Source of the DNA: Streptomyces sp. S3(2020)
GTDB lineage: Bacteria; Actinomycetota; Actinomycetes; Streptomycetales; Streptomycetaceae
Reading direction: 5' to 3'
Assembly: GCF_013044505.1 (NCBI RefSeq)
Contig: NZ_JABERD010000097.1
Location: 1-35,385 of the forward strand
DNA length: 35,385 bases
Shown here: positions 23,540 to 32,129 of the stretch, piece after piece
Layout: each line of letters opens with the position of its first letter
Numbering within the stretch: position 1 is the first letter of the stretch
The notes under the pieces: generated by a model
The model's input: only the letters and a program-made list of their open reading frames with translations
What the model was told of the DNA's origin: nothing
Database searches by the model: none
Program-made: the position numbers and the translations under genes

Positions 23540-25405
23540 ATGGACTTCGGCACGCAGGGCCCGCAGGCCCCGGCCGACCTCGCCTGGCTGCGAGGTGTGG
23601 ATGCCTACACGATGGGCGCCTATCCGCAGGCGGAGGAGGAGTTCCGCGCCGCGGTGCGGATGGACCCGGGGATGGCCGACGGCTGGCTCGGGCTGCACGC
23701 GTTGCGCGTCGACACGACGACCGCGCTGCTGCGGATGTTCCGGCACCGGGAACGCTTCGGGGAACAGCGCGCCCGGCACCGCCGCACCCTCAACTCCTGG
23801 TACTGGCTGGGCTGGTGGGTGCAACCCGTACTGGAGAGCCCGCGCGACCTGCTGCTCGCGCACGCCTCGCACTGGCTGGACGGACGCCATGTCCCGGAGC
23901 TGGACCGGGCCCTCGCGAGCCTGCCGCCCGTCGACACCGACGCCCAGGTGCGCTTCCTGCACGCCTGTCGCGCCTATCTGGTCAAGGACTGGGACCAGCT
24001 CGTCCGGCACACCGACCCGCTGATCGACGATTCCCTGCTGGGCATCGAGGCAGGTCTGTTCGGGGGCATGGCCCGGGTGCGCCTGGAGATGTTCGGGCAG
24101 GCCGAGCCGCTTCTCTCGGCGGCCCTGATGCGCTGTCGCAGCGAGCAGCCCCAGCGCAAGGAGCTGCGCTACTGGCTCGCCCGCGCGCACGAGGGCACCG
24201 GCCGCTCCGCCGCCGCCCTCCCCCTCTACCGCGCCGTGCACCGCGTCGACCCGGCGTTCATGGACACCTCGGCCCGGCTCGCGGCGATCGCCGAGGGCGA
24301 CGGGTACGACGACGCAGCGGCGGACCTCGCCTCGATCGCGCTCTCCGGCGCCCAGGACGTCCTCGACGGACCGGACGGCCTCGATCCGCTCTTCGGCGGC
24401 GCCGACGGACGCGACCTCAAGTACTCCGACCCCGACCTGCCGCCCACCGGGCCGCTCCCCTCGGTGACCGACCCCTCGGTGCGCGAGAAGACCGTCCCGA
24501 CGCAGGCGCTGCCCGCCGGCCCCACCGACCCCGTCCTACTGGAGGAGGCGCTCACCGAACTGGAGCGCATGGTGGGCCTGGAGCCGGTGAAACGCCAGGT
24601 CAAGGCGTTGTCGGCGCAGCTGAACATGGCGCGGCTGCGCGCCGGGCAGGGGCTGCCGGTCCAGCCGCCCAAGCGGCACTTCGTCTTCTCCGGCCCCTCG
24701 GGCACCGGCAAGACCACGGTCGCCCGCATTCTGGGCCGTGTCTTCTACGCCCTCGGGCTGCTCGGCGGCGACCACCTCGTGGAGGCCCAGCGCGCCGACC
24801 TCGTCGGCGAGTACCTCGGACAGACCGCCGTGAAGGCCAACGAGCTCATCGACTCCGCGATCGGCGGGGTGCTCTTCGTGGACGAGGCGTACTCGCTCTC
24901 CAACTCCGGTTACGGCAAGGGCGACGCGTACGGCGACGAGGCGCTCCAGGTGCTGCTGAAGCGGGCGGAGGACAACCGGGACCACCTGGTCGTCATCCTG
25001 GCCGGCTATCCCGAGGGCATGGACCGGCTGCTGGCCGCCAATCCCGGGCTGTCCTCGCGGTTCACGACCCGGGTCGACTTCCCCTCGTACAAGCCTCTCG
25101 AACTCACCTCCATCGGCGAGGTGCTGGCCGCGGAGAACGGTGACATCTGGGACGAGGAGTCCCTCGACGAGCTGCGGTCGATCGCCGGGCACGTGGTGGA
25201 CCAGGGGTGGATCGACGAGCTGGGCAACGGGCGGTTCCTGCGGACGCTGTACGAGAAGAGCTGCGCGTATCGGGATCTGCGGTTGTCGACCTATCCGGGG
25301 ATGCTGTCGCGGGACGACTTGTCGACACTGCGGCTGCCGGATCTCATGCAGGCGTACGGGGAAGTGCTGTCGGGGCGGGGGCCGCAGGATCCGTCGGCGA
25401 TGTGA
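23540..25405 (+). CDS. TPR-AAA+ ATPase, CbxX/CfqX (EccA-like)
   Basis: A 621-residue cytosolic protein. An N-terminal TPR-type helical domain (about residues 10-290, with MGAYPQAEEEFRAAVRMDP) precedes a Pro/Asp-rich linker (about 300-330). The C-terminal AAA+ module has Walker A GPSGTGKTT (Lys391), Walker B LFVDEAYSL (Asp448-Glu449) and the NPGLSSRF arginine-finger region. This architecture is that of EccA, the type VII secretion ATPase, and CbxX/CfqX rubisco activases. No ESX genes are near, so the partner is unknown. ATG at 23540 has GGGGGA upstream, and the frame continues back to 22970 without a good start. The 3' end folds into a 21-bp hairpin. Confidence 0.9.
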   Translation: MDFGTQGPQAPADLAWLRGVDAYTMGAYPQAEEEFRAAVRMDPGMADGWLGLHALRVDTTTALLRMFRHRERFGEQRARHRRTLNSWYWLGWWVQPVLESPRDLLLAHASHWLDGRHVPELDRALASLPPVDTDAQVRFLHACRAYLVKDWDQLVRHTDPLIDDSLLGIEAGLFGGMARVRLEMFGQAEPLLSAALMRCRSEQPQRKELRYWLARAHEGTGRSAAALPLYRAVHRVDPAFMDTSARLAAIAEGDGYDDAAADLASIALSGAQDVLDGPDGLDPLFGGADGRDLKYSDPDLPPTGPLPSVTDPSVREKTVPTQALPAGPTDPVLLEEALTELERMVGLEPVKRQVKALSAQLNMARLRAGQGLPVQPPKRHFVFSGPSGTGKTTVARILGRVFYALGLLGGDHLVEAQRADLVGEYLGQTAVKANELIDSAIGGVLFVDEAYSLSNSGYGKGDAYGDEALQVLLKRAEDNRDHLVVILAGYPEGMDRLLAANPGLSSRFTTRVDFPSYKPLELTSIGEVLAAENGDIWDEESLDELRSIAGHVVDQGWIDELGNGRFLRTLYEKSCAYRDLRLSTYPGMLSRDDLSTLRLPDLMQAYGEVLSGRGPQDPSAM

Positions 25406-25424
25406 CGGATCCTGCGGCCCCCGC
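25375..25424. terminator. 21-bp perfect bidirectional terminator hairpin
   Basis: Bases 25375-25395 are the exact reverse complement of 25404-25424, with an 8-base loop. The left arm is coding for the AAA+ protein's last residues, and the loop end and right arm contain its stop codon (25403-25405). It lies 6 bases before the stop of the convergent CNNM gene, so it can serve both directions. There is no T-tract. Confidence 0.9.
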
Positions 25425-25430
25425 GCCGCA

Positions 25431-26516
25431 CTACTTGGCCAGCACCTCTTCCGAGGCCTCACTCACCCGCGGCTCGGTGACCTTGACCTCCGGCACATCC
25501 CGGTGCGCCGGATCCGTCACCTCGCCCACCAGGAGTTCCAGTACGTCCTCCAGCGCCGCCAGGCCCAGGACCCTGCCGGACGCGTCCGCCACCTGGGCCA
25601 GGTGGGTGGCCGCCCGGCGCATGACCGTCAGGGCGTCGTCCAGGGGGAGTTCGGACCTGAGGGTCGTCATCGGGCGCCAGAGCTGCTGGGGTACCGCCCG
25701 CTCCGACTCCTCCAGGTCCAGGACGTCCTTCACATGCAGGTAGCCCATGAAGGCGCCGTTGTCGGCCACGACCGGGAAGCGGGAGTAGCCGGTGCGGGCG
25801 GTGAGCTCCACGACCTGGCCGGGCGTGACCGAGGGACCGACCGTCACCAGTGACTCGCGTGTCAGCAGGACGTCCGTGACCGGGCGGGAGCCCAGTTCCA
25901 GGGCGTCCTCCAGGCGCTCCTGCTCCTCGGGGTCCAGGAGGCCCGCCTGGCCGGCGTCCTCCACGAGCCGGTTGAGCTGCTCGCTGGTGAAGACCGCCTC
26001 GACCTCGTCCTTGGGCTCGACGCGGAAGAGCCGCAGGATGCCCTGGGCGCAGGCGCCGAGGGCGATGGTGATCGGCTTGCAGAAGCGGGCGAAGACGACC
26101 AGACCCGGGCTCAGCCACAGCGCGGCCTTCTCCGGGGCGGCCATCGCGAGGTTCTTCGGGACCATCTCGCCGATGACGAGGTGGAAGAAGACCACCGCGG
26201 CGAGCGCGATGACATAGCCGAGCGGGTGGATCATGCCGTGCGGCAGGTGGATCCACTCGAAGACCGGCTCAAGCAGCTTGGCGACGGTCGGCTCGGCGAC
26301 CGCGCCGAGCGTCAACGAGCAGATGGTGATCCCGAACTGGGCCGCGGCCATCATCTGCGGCAGCCGCTCCAGGCCGTACAGCACCTGACGGGCCCGGGCC
26401 GTGCCGAGCGGCTCGATCTGGCTGCGCCGGACGGACACGAGGGCGAACTCTGCGCCGACGAAGAAGCCGTTGGCGAGCACGAGCAGCGCGGCGAACAGGA
26501 GGAGGAGCACGCTCAT
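25431..26516 (-). CDS. CNNM/CBS-domain membrane protein
   Basis: A 361-residue protein. The CNNM (DUF21) domain has four hydrophobic segments in residues 1-150, with the signature NGFFVGAEFALVSVRRS (about 16-32), GITICSLTLGAVAEP and GEMVPKNLAM. A paired CBS domain follows (about 200-330, including GYSRFPVVADNGAFMGYLHV and LGLAALEDVLELLVGEV). It lacks the C-terminal CorC/HlyC transporter-associated domain found in its neighbour. Family members (CorB/CorC, CNNM) handle divalent cations, chiefly Mg2+ efflux. Its start overlaps the upstream gene's stop by four bases (ATGA), so the pair is translated together. Confidence 0.93.
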   Translation of the reverse strand: MSVLLLLFAALLVLANGFFVGAEFALVSVRRSQIEPLGTARARQVLYGLERLPQMMAAAQFGITICSLTLGAVAEPTVAKLLEPVFEWIHLPHGMIHPLGYVIALAAVVFFHLVIGEMVPKNLAMAAPEKAALWLSPGLVVFARFCKPITIALGACAQGILRLFRVEPKDEVEAVFTSEQLNRLVEDAGQAGLLDPEEQERLEDALELGSRPVTDVLLTRESLVTVGPSVTPGQVVELTARTGYSRFPVVADNGAFMGYLHVKDVLDLEESERAVPQQLWRPMTTLRSELPLDDALTVMRRAATHLAQVADASGRVLGLAALEDVLELLVGEVTDPAHRDVPEVKVTEPRVSEASEEVLAK

Positions 26517-27841
26517 CGGACGGCCTCCACAACCGCGGGGACCGTTCTGACCAGTCGGACGCGCTCGGCGCGGTAGTGCCCGACCTGGCGGACCGAGAGC
26601 CGCCAGCCGGGGAGTTCGGCCCGATCGCCCACGGCCGGGATCCGGCCGAGCAGGTCGGCGACGAGCCCGGCGACCGTCTCGTACGGCCCCTCGGGCACGT
26701 CGAGGCCTATGCGCTGGAGGATGTCGACACGGCAGCTGCCGTCGGCGTCCCAGGCGGGCCTGCCGTCCTCCGACGGGGCGGCGGCGAGCTCCGGGACGTC
26801 CAGACCGTCGTGCTCGTCGCGGACCTCGCCGACGAGTTCCTCGACGATGTCCTCCAGGGTGACCACACCGGCCGTGCCGCCGTACTCGTCGACGACGACG
26901 GCGATGGGCTGCTCGCTGCGCAGCCGGGCAAGCAGCGGCTGGACCGGAAGGGTCTCCGGCACGAGCAGGGCCGGGCGGGCGATCCTGCCGACCGGGGTGC
27001 GCAGCCGGTCGTGGGTCGCAACGGCCAGGGCGTCCTTGAGGTGGACCATGCCGACGATCTCGTCGATCTTCTCGCGGTAGACGGGGAAGCGGGACAGGCC
27101 GGTGGCGCGGGTCAGGTTGACCACGTCCTCGGCGGTCGCGGACACCTGGAGGGAACTGACCTTCACGCGCGGGGTCATGACGTGCTGCGCGGTCAGCTCG
27201 GCCAGGGACAGGGTCCGTACGAAGAGGTCGGCGGTGTCCTGTTCCAGTGCGCCGGCCTGGGCCGAGTGCCGGGCCAGGGAGACGAGTTCGCCGGGGGTGC
27301 GGGCGGAGGCCAGCTCCTCGGTGGGCTCGACGCCCATGGCACGGACCAGACGGTTGGCGACGGCGTTCAGCGCGGCGATGACCGGGCGGAACAGGCGTGC
27401 GAAGGCGTGCTGCGGGCCGGCGACGAAACGTGCGACCTGAAGGGGCTTGGACACCGCCCAGTTCTTGGGCACGAGTTCGCCGATCACCATCTGCACGGCG
27501 GAGGCCAGCAGCATGCCGAAGACCACGGTGACTCCGGAGACGGCCCCCGCGGGGACGCCGATCGCGGTGAACGGGCCGTGCAGCAGCTGCGCGAGCGCCG
27601 GTTCGGCGAGCATGCCGACCACGAGGGAGGTGATGGTGATGCCGAGCTGGGTGCCGGAGAGCTGGAAGGAGAGCTCCTTGAGCGACTCGACGACCGTACG
27701 GGCTCGCTTGTCGCCCTCGGCGGCGGCCTTCTCGGCGTCCGGTCGCTCGACCGTCACGAGGCCGAACTCGGCGGCGACGAAGAAGCCGTTGGCGAGAATC
27801 AGCAGGAAGGCGGTTGCCAGGAGCAGCAGGGGGATGGTCAT
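26513..27841 (-). CDS. CNNM/CBS/CorC_HlyC-type transporter protein
   Basis: A 442-residue protein with the CNNM domain (about residues 1-190; NGFFVAAEFGLVTVERP and GELVPKNWAV) and a CBS pair (about 205-340). The latter contains VMTPRVKV, GLSRFPVYREKIDEIVGMVH and VVDEYGGTAGVVTLEDI. A C-terminal CorC_HlyC domain (about 350-430) begins after DGRPAWDADGSCRVD. It is a probable divalent-cation (Mg2+/Co2+) exporter or regulator, older databases calling it haemolysin-like. It is first in a two-gene unit and overlaps the next gene by four bases. Two paralogues in one operon suggest a heteromer; this is inference. Confidence 0.93.
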   Translation of the reverse strand: MTIPLLLLATAFLLILANGFFVAAEFGLVTVERPDAEKAAAEGDKRARTVVESLKELSFQLSGTQLGITITSLVVGMLAEPALAQLLHGPFTAIGVPAGAVSGVTVVFGMLLASAVQMVIGELVPKNWAVSKPLQVARFVAGPQHAFARLFRPVIAALNAVANRLVRAMGVEPTEELASARTPGELVSLARHSAQAGALEQDTADLFVRTLSLAELTAQHVMTPRVKVSSLQVSATAEDVVNLTRATGLSRFPVYREKIDEIVGMVHLKDALAVATHDRLRTPVGRIARPALLVPETLPVQPLLARLRSEQPIAVVVDEYGGTAGVVTLEDIVEELVGEVRDEHDGLDVPELAAAPSEDGRPAWDADGSCRVDILQRIGLDVPEGPYETVAGLVADLLGRIPAVGDRAELPGWRLSVRQVGHYRAERVRLVRTVPAVVEAVR

Positions 27842-27961
27842 GCCGCCGCCTCGATATGCCGGGAGGGGGCGGCGCAGGTACTACAGGACGATCCGTCCAT
27901 CGCTGGAGGGAATCACTCCTCGGATAGCAGTGGGCCTCTGAAGACCGGGGGGAACATCAGC

Positions 27962-27991
27962 GGCGGAGGCGTCACGAAAAACGCCTCCGCC
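27962..27991. terminator. Terminator of the rib-his-PH operon
   Basis: GGCGGAGGCGT (27962-27972) pairs perfectly with ACGCCTCCGCC (27981-27991) over an 8-base loop, 25 bases past the PH-protein stop on the leftward transcript. It also sets the end of the rib-his unit apart from the CNNM pair. Confidence 0.85.
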
Positions 27992-28016
27992 AACAGGTTA
28001 ATCAAGACATGGCCCT

Positions 28017-28460
28017 CTACGGCAGATCCCTCGGGGTGCGGGACTCGACGAGCGACCTCAGTGCGCGGGCGTCGGCGATGGCCTGCTGCTTGGCGATACC
28101 GGGCTGGATGCCCAGCGCGGGCAGGCTGGTTCCGTCGGTGAGGTTGAGGAACACCCAGGGATCGCCCGGCCGGAGATTGACCTGGACGATCTCGGCCCAG
28201 TCGAGGTGCCGCTTGCCGGCGATGTTCACGACGGTGACGCCGGACTCGTCGGCGACCACCTTCACCCGGGCGAGCAGGGCCAGCACACCGGCCAGGAGCG
28301 CCGCGGTGAAGATGAAGCTCAGGCGTTCGCCGGGGCCGAGCTTCTCCAGCAGCAGGGCGATCACCGTGATGACCACGAAGAGCGCGACGGCGGCGGTGAG
28401 CAGGACGGCCCTGGTGCGGCCGGGCCGGAAGGTGACGGGGAGGGTGGGGGTCTCGGACAT
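28017..28460 (-). CDS. PH-domain membrane protein (CFP-6-like)
   Basis: A 147-residue protein. Two adjacent transmembrane helices (about residues 18-37 and 48-66) precede a bacterial PH-like beta domain, VKVVADESGVTVVNIAGKRH then WAEIVQVNLRPGDPWVFLNL. It resembles the mycobacterial 'low molecular weight antigen 6' (CFP-6) PH family, whose function is unknown. I chose ATG at 28460, with GAGGGG about ten bases upstream; the frame to 28487 adds nine residues from the hisG end. It lies 14 bases after hisG, so it is the last gene of the operon. Confidence 0.88.
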   Translation of the reverse strand: MSETPTLPVTFRPGRTRAVLLTAAVALFVVITVIALLLEKLGPGERLSFIFTAALLAGVLALLARVKVVADESGVTVVNIAGKRHLDWAEIVQVNLRPGDPWVFLNLTDGTSLPALGIQPGIAKQQAIADARALRSLVESRTPRDLP

Positions 28461-28474
28461 GGCTGCGCGGCCCC

Positions 28475-29332
28475 TCAGAGACGGCACGCGTGGATGGACG
28501 TCGTCAGGATGGCCCGCGCGCCGATGTCGTACAGGTCGTCCATGATCCGCTGTGCTTCCTTGGCCGGGACCATCGCACGGACGGCGACCCAGCCCTCGTT
28601 GTGCAGCGGGGAGACGGTCGGGGACTCCAGGCCCGGCGTGAGGGCGACGGCCTTCTCCAGCTGCTCGACCCGGCAGTCGTAGTCCATCATCACGTACGTC
28701 CGGGCCACGAGGACGCCCTGGAGGCGGCGCAGGAACTGCTGCACCTTGGGCTCGTTCTCCGAGGTGGTGTCGGCGTCCGTGCGGCGGATGACGACGGCCT
28801 CGGACTTCATGATCGGCTCGCCGAAGACCTCCAGGCCCGCGTTGCGCAGCGAGGTGCCGGTCTCGACGACGTCCGCGATGACCTCGGCGACACCGAGCTC
28901 GATGGCGGTCTCGACGGCGCCGTCGAGGTGGACGACGGAGGCGTCGACACCGCTGTCGGCGAGGTGGCCCTCGACGATGCCCTCGTAGGAGGTGGCGACC
29001 GTCTTGCCCTTGAGGTCCTCGACGCCATTGGCCGTGCCCGGCTTGGCGGCGAAGCGGAAGGTGGAGCGGGCGAAGCCGAGCGGGAGGATCTCCTCGGCCC
29101 TGGCGCCGGAGTCGATCAGCAGGTCCCGGCCGGTGATGCCGATGTCGAGACGGCCGGAGGAGACGTAGATCGCGATGTCGCGGGGGCGGAGGTAGAAGAA
29201 CTCGACCTCGTTGACCGGGTCGACGATCCGCAGTTCCTTGGACTCCCGGCGCTGCTGGTAGCCGGCCTCATGCAGCATCTCCGCCGCAGGGCCTGACAGG
29301 GAACCCTTGTTGGGGACGGCGATGCGCAGCAT
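28475..29332 (-). CDS. hisG: ATP phosphoribosyltransferase
   Basis: A 285-residue long-form HisG, the first and feedback-controlled enzyme of histidine synthesis: ATP + PRPP to phosphoribosyl-ATP. It starts MLRIAVPNKGSLSGPA, has GRLDIGITGRDLL and DVVETGTSLRNAGLEV (the PRPP loop), and ends with the ACT-like regulatory domain (SPTVSPLHNEGWVAVRAMVP) that binds histidine. No hisZ partner is needed. ATG at 29332 has GAAGGA about ten bases upstream. It sits 59 bases after hisE, away from any other his gene in the window, on the rib operon. Confidence 0.97.
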   Translation of the reverse strand: MLRIAVPNKGSLSGPAAEMLHEAGYQQRRESKELRIVDPVNEVEFFYLRPRDIAIYVSSGRLDIGITGRDLLIDSGARAEEILPLGFARSTFRFAAKPGTANGVEDLKGKTVATSYEGIVEGHLADSGVDASVVHLDGAVETAIELGVAEVIADVVETGTSLRNAGLEVFGEPIMKSEAVVIRRTDADTTSENEPKVQQFLRRLQGVLVARTYVMMDYDCRVEQLEKAVALTPGLESPTVSPLHNEGWVAVRAMVPAKEAQRIMDDLYDIGARAILTTSIHACRL

Positions 29333-29391
29333 GAGGTCGGCTTCCTTCGCGTGAAACGGGGTGAACTGGGGTGGGCTGACTCGAAGAGGTT

Positions 29392-29664
29392 TTACAGATG
29401 GGCGTAGACGTCGTCCAGCGAGATTCCGCGGGCGACCATCATCACCTGGACGTGGTACAGCAGCTGCGAGATCTCCTCGGCGGCCGCCTCCTTGCCCTCG
29501 TACTCGGCGGCCATCCATACCTCGGCGGCCTCTTCGACGACCTTCTTGCCGATGGCATGGACGCCCTTGCCGACCAGCTCTGCGGTGCGGGAAGTGGCGG
29601 GGTCGCCGGTGGCGGCCTTCTGCTGGAGCTCGGCGAAGAGCTCCTCGAACGTCTTATTGGACAT
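29392..29664 (-). CDS. hisE: Phosphoribosyl-ATP pyrophosphatase
   Basis: A 90-residue monofunctional HisE. It hydrolyses phosphoribosyl-ATP to phosphoribosyl-AMP and diphosphate, the second histidine step. It is a MazG-like helical protein with KVVEEAAEVWMAAEYEGKEA (the metal-binding Glu cluster) and EEISQLLYHVQVMM. Length is normal. I chose ATG at 29664 (MSNKTFEEL), with a weak ribosome-binding site; the frame to 29688 adds eight atypical residues. It lies 34 bases after ribH and before hisG, in the same operon. Confidence 0.96.
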   Translation of the reverse strand: MSNKTFEELFAELQQKAATGDPATSRTAELVGKGVHAIGKKVVEEAAEVWMAAEYEGKEAAAEEISQLLYHVQVMMVARGISLDDVYAHL

Positions 29665-29698
29665 GGTGACGCTCAGCCTATGCCACACCCGGGTTCCG

Positions 29699-30184
29699 TC
29701 AGCGCCACGGTTCAGATACTGAGCGGAGGGTGGCCGCCGTCGCCACCGCCGCCGTCACCGCCTCGTGCCCCTTGTCCTCGTTGGAGCCCTCGATGCCCGC
29801 CCGGTCCAGGGCCTGCTCCTCGGTGTCGCAGGTCAGCACGCCCATGCCGATGGGGACGCCGGTCTCGACGGAGACCTGGGTGAGGCCCTGGGTCACGCCC
29901 TGGCACACGTACTCGAAATGGGGAGTGCCGCCGCGGATCACGACGCCGAGGGCGACGATCGCGTCGTAGCCGCGGCCCGCGAGGACCTTGGCGACGACCG
30001 GGAGCTCCCAGCTGCCGGGGACCCGGAGCAGGGTCGGCTCGTCGATCCCCAGGTCGTGCAGGGCGCGCAGGGCGCCGTCCACCAGACCGTCCATCACCTT
30101 CTCGTGCCACTGTGCCGCGATGACGGCGACCCGCAGGTCACCCACATTGCGTACGGACAGCTCCGGTGCACCCTTGCCGCTCAC
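29699..30184 (-). CDS. ribH: 6,7-dimethyl-8-ribityllumazine synthase
   Basis: A 161-residue lumazine synthase. It condenses 3,4-dihydroxy-2-butanone 4-phosphate with the ribityl-uracil amine to give lumazine, the penultimate riboflavin step. It has VAVIAAQWHEKVMDGLVDGA (N-terminal), VPGSWELP, then ALGVVIRGGTPHFEYVCQG with the catalytic His89. GVLTCDTEEQALDRAG closes the active site. GTG at 30184 has GGAG ten bases upstream. It lies 17 bases downstream of ribBA. The longer open frame to 31294 is a shadow. Confidence 0.97.
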   Translation of the reverse strand: MSGKGAPELSVRNVGDLRVAVIAAQWHEKVMDGLVDGALRALHDLGIDEPTLLRVPGSWELPVVAKVLAGRGYDAIVALGVVIRGGTPHFEYVCQGVTQGLTQVSVETGVPIGMGVLTCDTEEQALDRAGIEGSNEDKGHEAVTAAVATAATLRSVSEPWR

Positions 30185-30201
30185 GTTCTCTGATCTCCTC
30201 G

Positions 30202-31491
30202 TTACTGGTTGCTGCAGGTCGACGCTGGAGCGGTGTCCAGCCAGGGCAGGTCGTGTCCCATCCGGTCCCGCTTGGTGCGCAGGTAGGCGAGGTTGTGCTC
30301 GCCCGCCTGTACCGGCATCGGCTCCCGGCCGTTGACCTTGAGGCCGTGGCGCAGGAGGGCGTCGGACTTGTCGGGGTTGTTGGTCATCAGGCGCACGCTG
30401 CGCACCCCGAGGTCCTCGAGGATCTGGGCGCCCGCGCCGTAGTCCCGGGCGTCGGCGGGCAGGCCGAGTTCCAGGTTGGCGTCGAGGGTGTCGCGGCCGC
30501 GCTCCTGGAGCTCGTACGCGCGCAGCTTGGAGACCAGGCCGATGCCGCGCCCCTCGTGGCCGCGCAGATAGACCACCACTCCCCTGCCCTCGTCCTGTAT
30601 GCGCGCCAGGGAGGCGTCCAGCTGGGGTCCGCAGTCGCAGCGCGCGGAGCCGAAGATGTCGCCGGTCAGGCACTCGGAGTGGACGCGCACCAGGACGTCC
30701 TCGCCGTCGCCGATCTCGCCGTGGACGAGGGCGACATGCTCGACGCCGTCGACGGTGGAGCGGTAGCCGTACGCCGTGAACTCGCCGTGGGAGGTGGGGA
30801 GGTGGACCTCGGCCTCGCGACGGACGGTGGGTTCGGCGGCCTGGCGGTAGGCGATCAGGTCCTCGATGGAGATGATCGTCAGACCGTGCTTGCGGGCGAA
30901 CGGGATCAGCTCGGGCAGCCGCAGCATACGGCCGTCCTCGCCGGCGATCTCGACGATCGCGCCGGCCGGGCGCAGGCCCGCGAGCCGGGCGAGGTCGACG
31001 GCGGCCTCGGTGTGGCCGTTGCGCGTCAGGACCCCGCCGGACTTGGCGCGGAGCGGGAAGACATGCCCGGGGCGCACGAAGTCGGTGGGCTCGGCGTCGC
31101 CGCTCGCCAGCAGCTGGAGCGTGGTCGCGCGGTCGGCGGCGGAGATGCCGGTGCTCACCCCGTGGGCGGCGGAGGCGTCCACGGAGACCGTGAACGCGGT
31201 CTTCATGGACTCGGTGTTGTCCGCGACCATCTGCGGCAGTTCGAGGCGCTCCAGCTCCTCGCTCTCCATGGGGGCGCAGATCAGGCCACGGCACTCGCTC
31301 ATCATGAAGGCGACGATCTCGGGCGTCGCCTTCTCGGCGGCGATGACGAGGTCGCCCTCGTTCTCCCGGTCCTCGTCGTCGACCACGACGATCGGGCGGC
31401 CGGCGGCGATGTCGGCGATGGCCTGCTCGATCGGGTCGAGGGTGAGGTCTTCCAGGCCGTCGGTGCTGTAGAGGATCGGTGCCGTGCTCAT
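30202..31491 (-). CDS. ribBA: Bifunctional DHBP synthase / GTP cyclohydrolase II
   Basis: A 429-residue fusion supplying both riboflavin precursors. The N-terminal RibB domain (about residues 1-215) makes 3,4-dihydroxy-2-butanone 4-phosphate and has DDEDRENEGDL (38-48) and HGVSTGISAADRATT. The C-terminal RibA domain (about 220-410) opens GTP and has a zinc site at Cys274, Cys285 and Cys287 (SECLTGDIFGSARCDCG), then LRGHEGRGIGL. ATG at 31491 has GGAAGGAG seven bases upstream and overlaps the ribM stop by four bases (ATGA). It is called ribA or ribAB in Streptomyces papers. Confidence 0.97.
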   Translation of the reverse strand: MSTAPILYSTDGLEDLTLDPIEQAIADIAAGRPIVVVDDEDRENEGDLVIAAEKATPEIVAFMMSECRGLICAPMESEELERLELPQMVADNTESMKTAFTVSVDASAAHGVSTGISAADRATTLQLLASGDAEPTDFVRPGHVFPLRAKSGGVLTRNGHTEAAVDLARLAGLRPAGAIVEIAGEDGRMLRLPELIPFARKHGLTIISIEDLIAYRQAAEPTVRREAEVHLPTSHGEFTAYGYRSTVDGVEHVALVHGEIGDGEDVLVRVHSECLTGDIFGSARCDCGPQLDASLARIQDEGRGVVVYLRGHEGRGIGLVSKLRAYELQERGRDTLDANLELGLPADARDYGAGAQILEDLGVRSVRLMTNNPDKSDALLRHGLKVNGREPMPVQAGEHNLAYLRTKRDRMGHDLPWLDTAPASTCSNQ

Positions 31492-32129
31492 GCCGGCGCT
31501 CCTTCCAGAGCGGGCCGCGTGCCCTGGCGGGAGCGCAGCCACCAGTCGCGCATGCCCCACAGGACGAGCGCGCCGTAGATGACGTAGACGAAGCCGGAGA
31601 AGGCGTAGCCGTTGGCGAAGTTGAGGGGGACGCCGACCAGGTCGACCAGGAGCCAGGCGAACCAGAACTCGACCATGCCGCGCGCCTGGGCGTACATGGC
31701 GACGACGGTGCCGACGAAGATGTAGGCGTCCGGCCAAGGATCCCAGGACAGGCTCGGGTACGCCTTGAAGAGCAGGGCCACCGCGACGGTGCCGGCGGCG
31801 GCCGCGCCGGCCATCGCCGCGCGCTCGGTCCAGGTGGCGAACCGCGGGGCGATGTGGCCCTTGCCGTCCTGCCCCTTGTTGCGGTTCCACTGCCACCAGC
31901 CGTACAGGGCGACGACCATGACGATCGCCTGCTTGCCCGCGCTGCCGGTCAGATGGCCGTAGAACGCGCCGAAGAGGATGAGGCCGGCCAGGAACTGCAC
32001 GGGCCAGCTCCAGATGGAGCGCCGCCAGCCGAGGGCGAGGGCGACCAGGCCGGTGATATTGCCGATCATGTCCGACCAGAGGATGTGCTGGTCGAAGGCG
32101 GTGAACGCCTCGGAGTTCAGCCAGTTCAC
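31488..32129 (-). CDS. ribM: Riboflavin transporter RibM (PnuC family)
   Basis: A 213-residue PnuC-fold membrane protein with about seven hydrophobic helices. Trp-rich signatures include WRRSIWSWPVQF, ALYGWWQWNRNKG and FWFAWLLVDLVGVPLNF. PnuC relatives move vitamins by facilitated diffusion. Placement inside an FMN-riboswitch operon marks this as RibM/PnuX, the flavin importer described in S. davawensis, rather than a nicotinamide riboside carrier. The GTG start overlaps the ribE stop (GTGA) and its own stop overlaps ribBA (ATGA), so all three are translationally coupled. Confidence 0.93.
   Translation of the reverse strand: MNWLNSEAFTAFDQHILWSDMIGNITGLVALALGWRRSIWSWPVQFLAGLILFGAFYGHLTGSAGKQAIVMVVALYGWWQWNRNKGQDGKGHIAPRFATWTERAAMAGAAAAGTVAVALLFKAYPSLSWDPWPDAYIFVGTVVAMYAQARGMVEFWFAWLLVDLVGVPLNFANGYAFSGFVYVIYGALVLWGMRDWWLRSRQGTRPALEGAPA

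Noticed and set aside
23477..23540. AAGGAGG at 23477 and a 12-codon GTG frame ending in TGATG at the AAA+ start
   Set aside because: The Shine-Dalgarno-like run is 18 bases from the GTG, too far, and no other start fits; probably chance.
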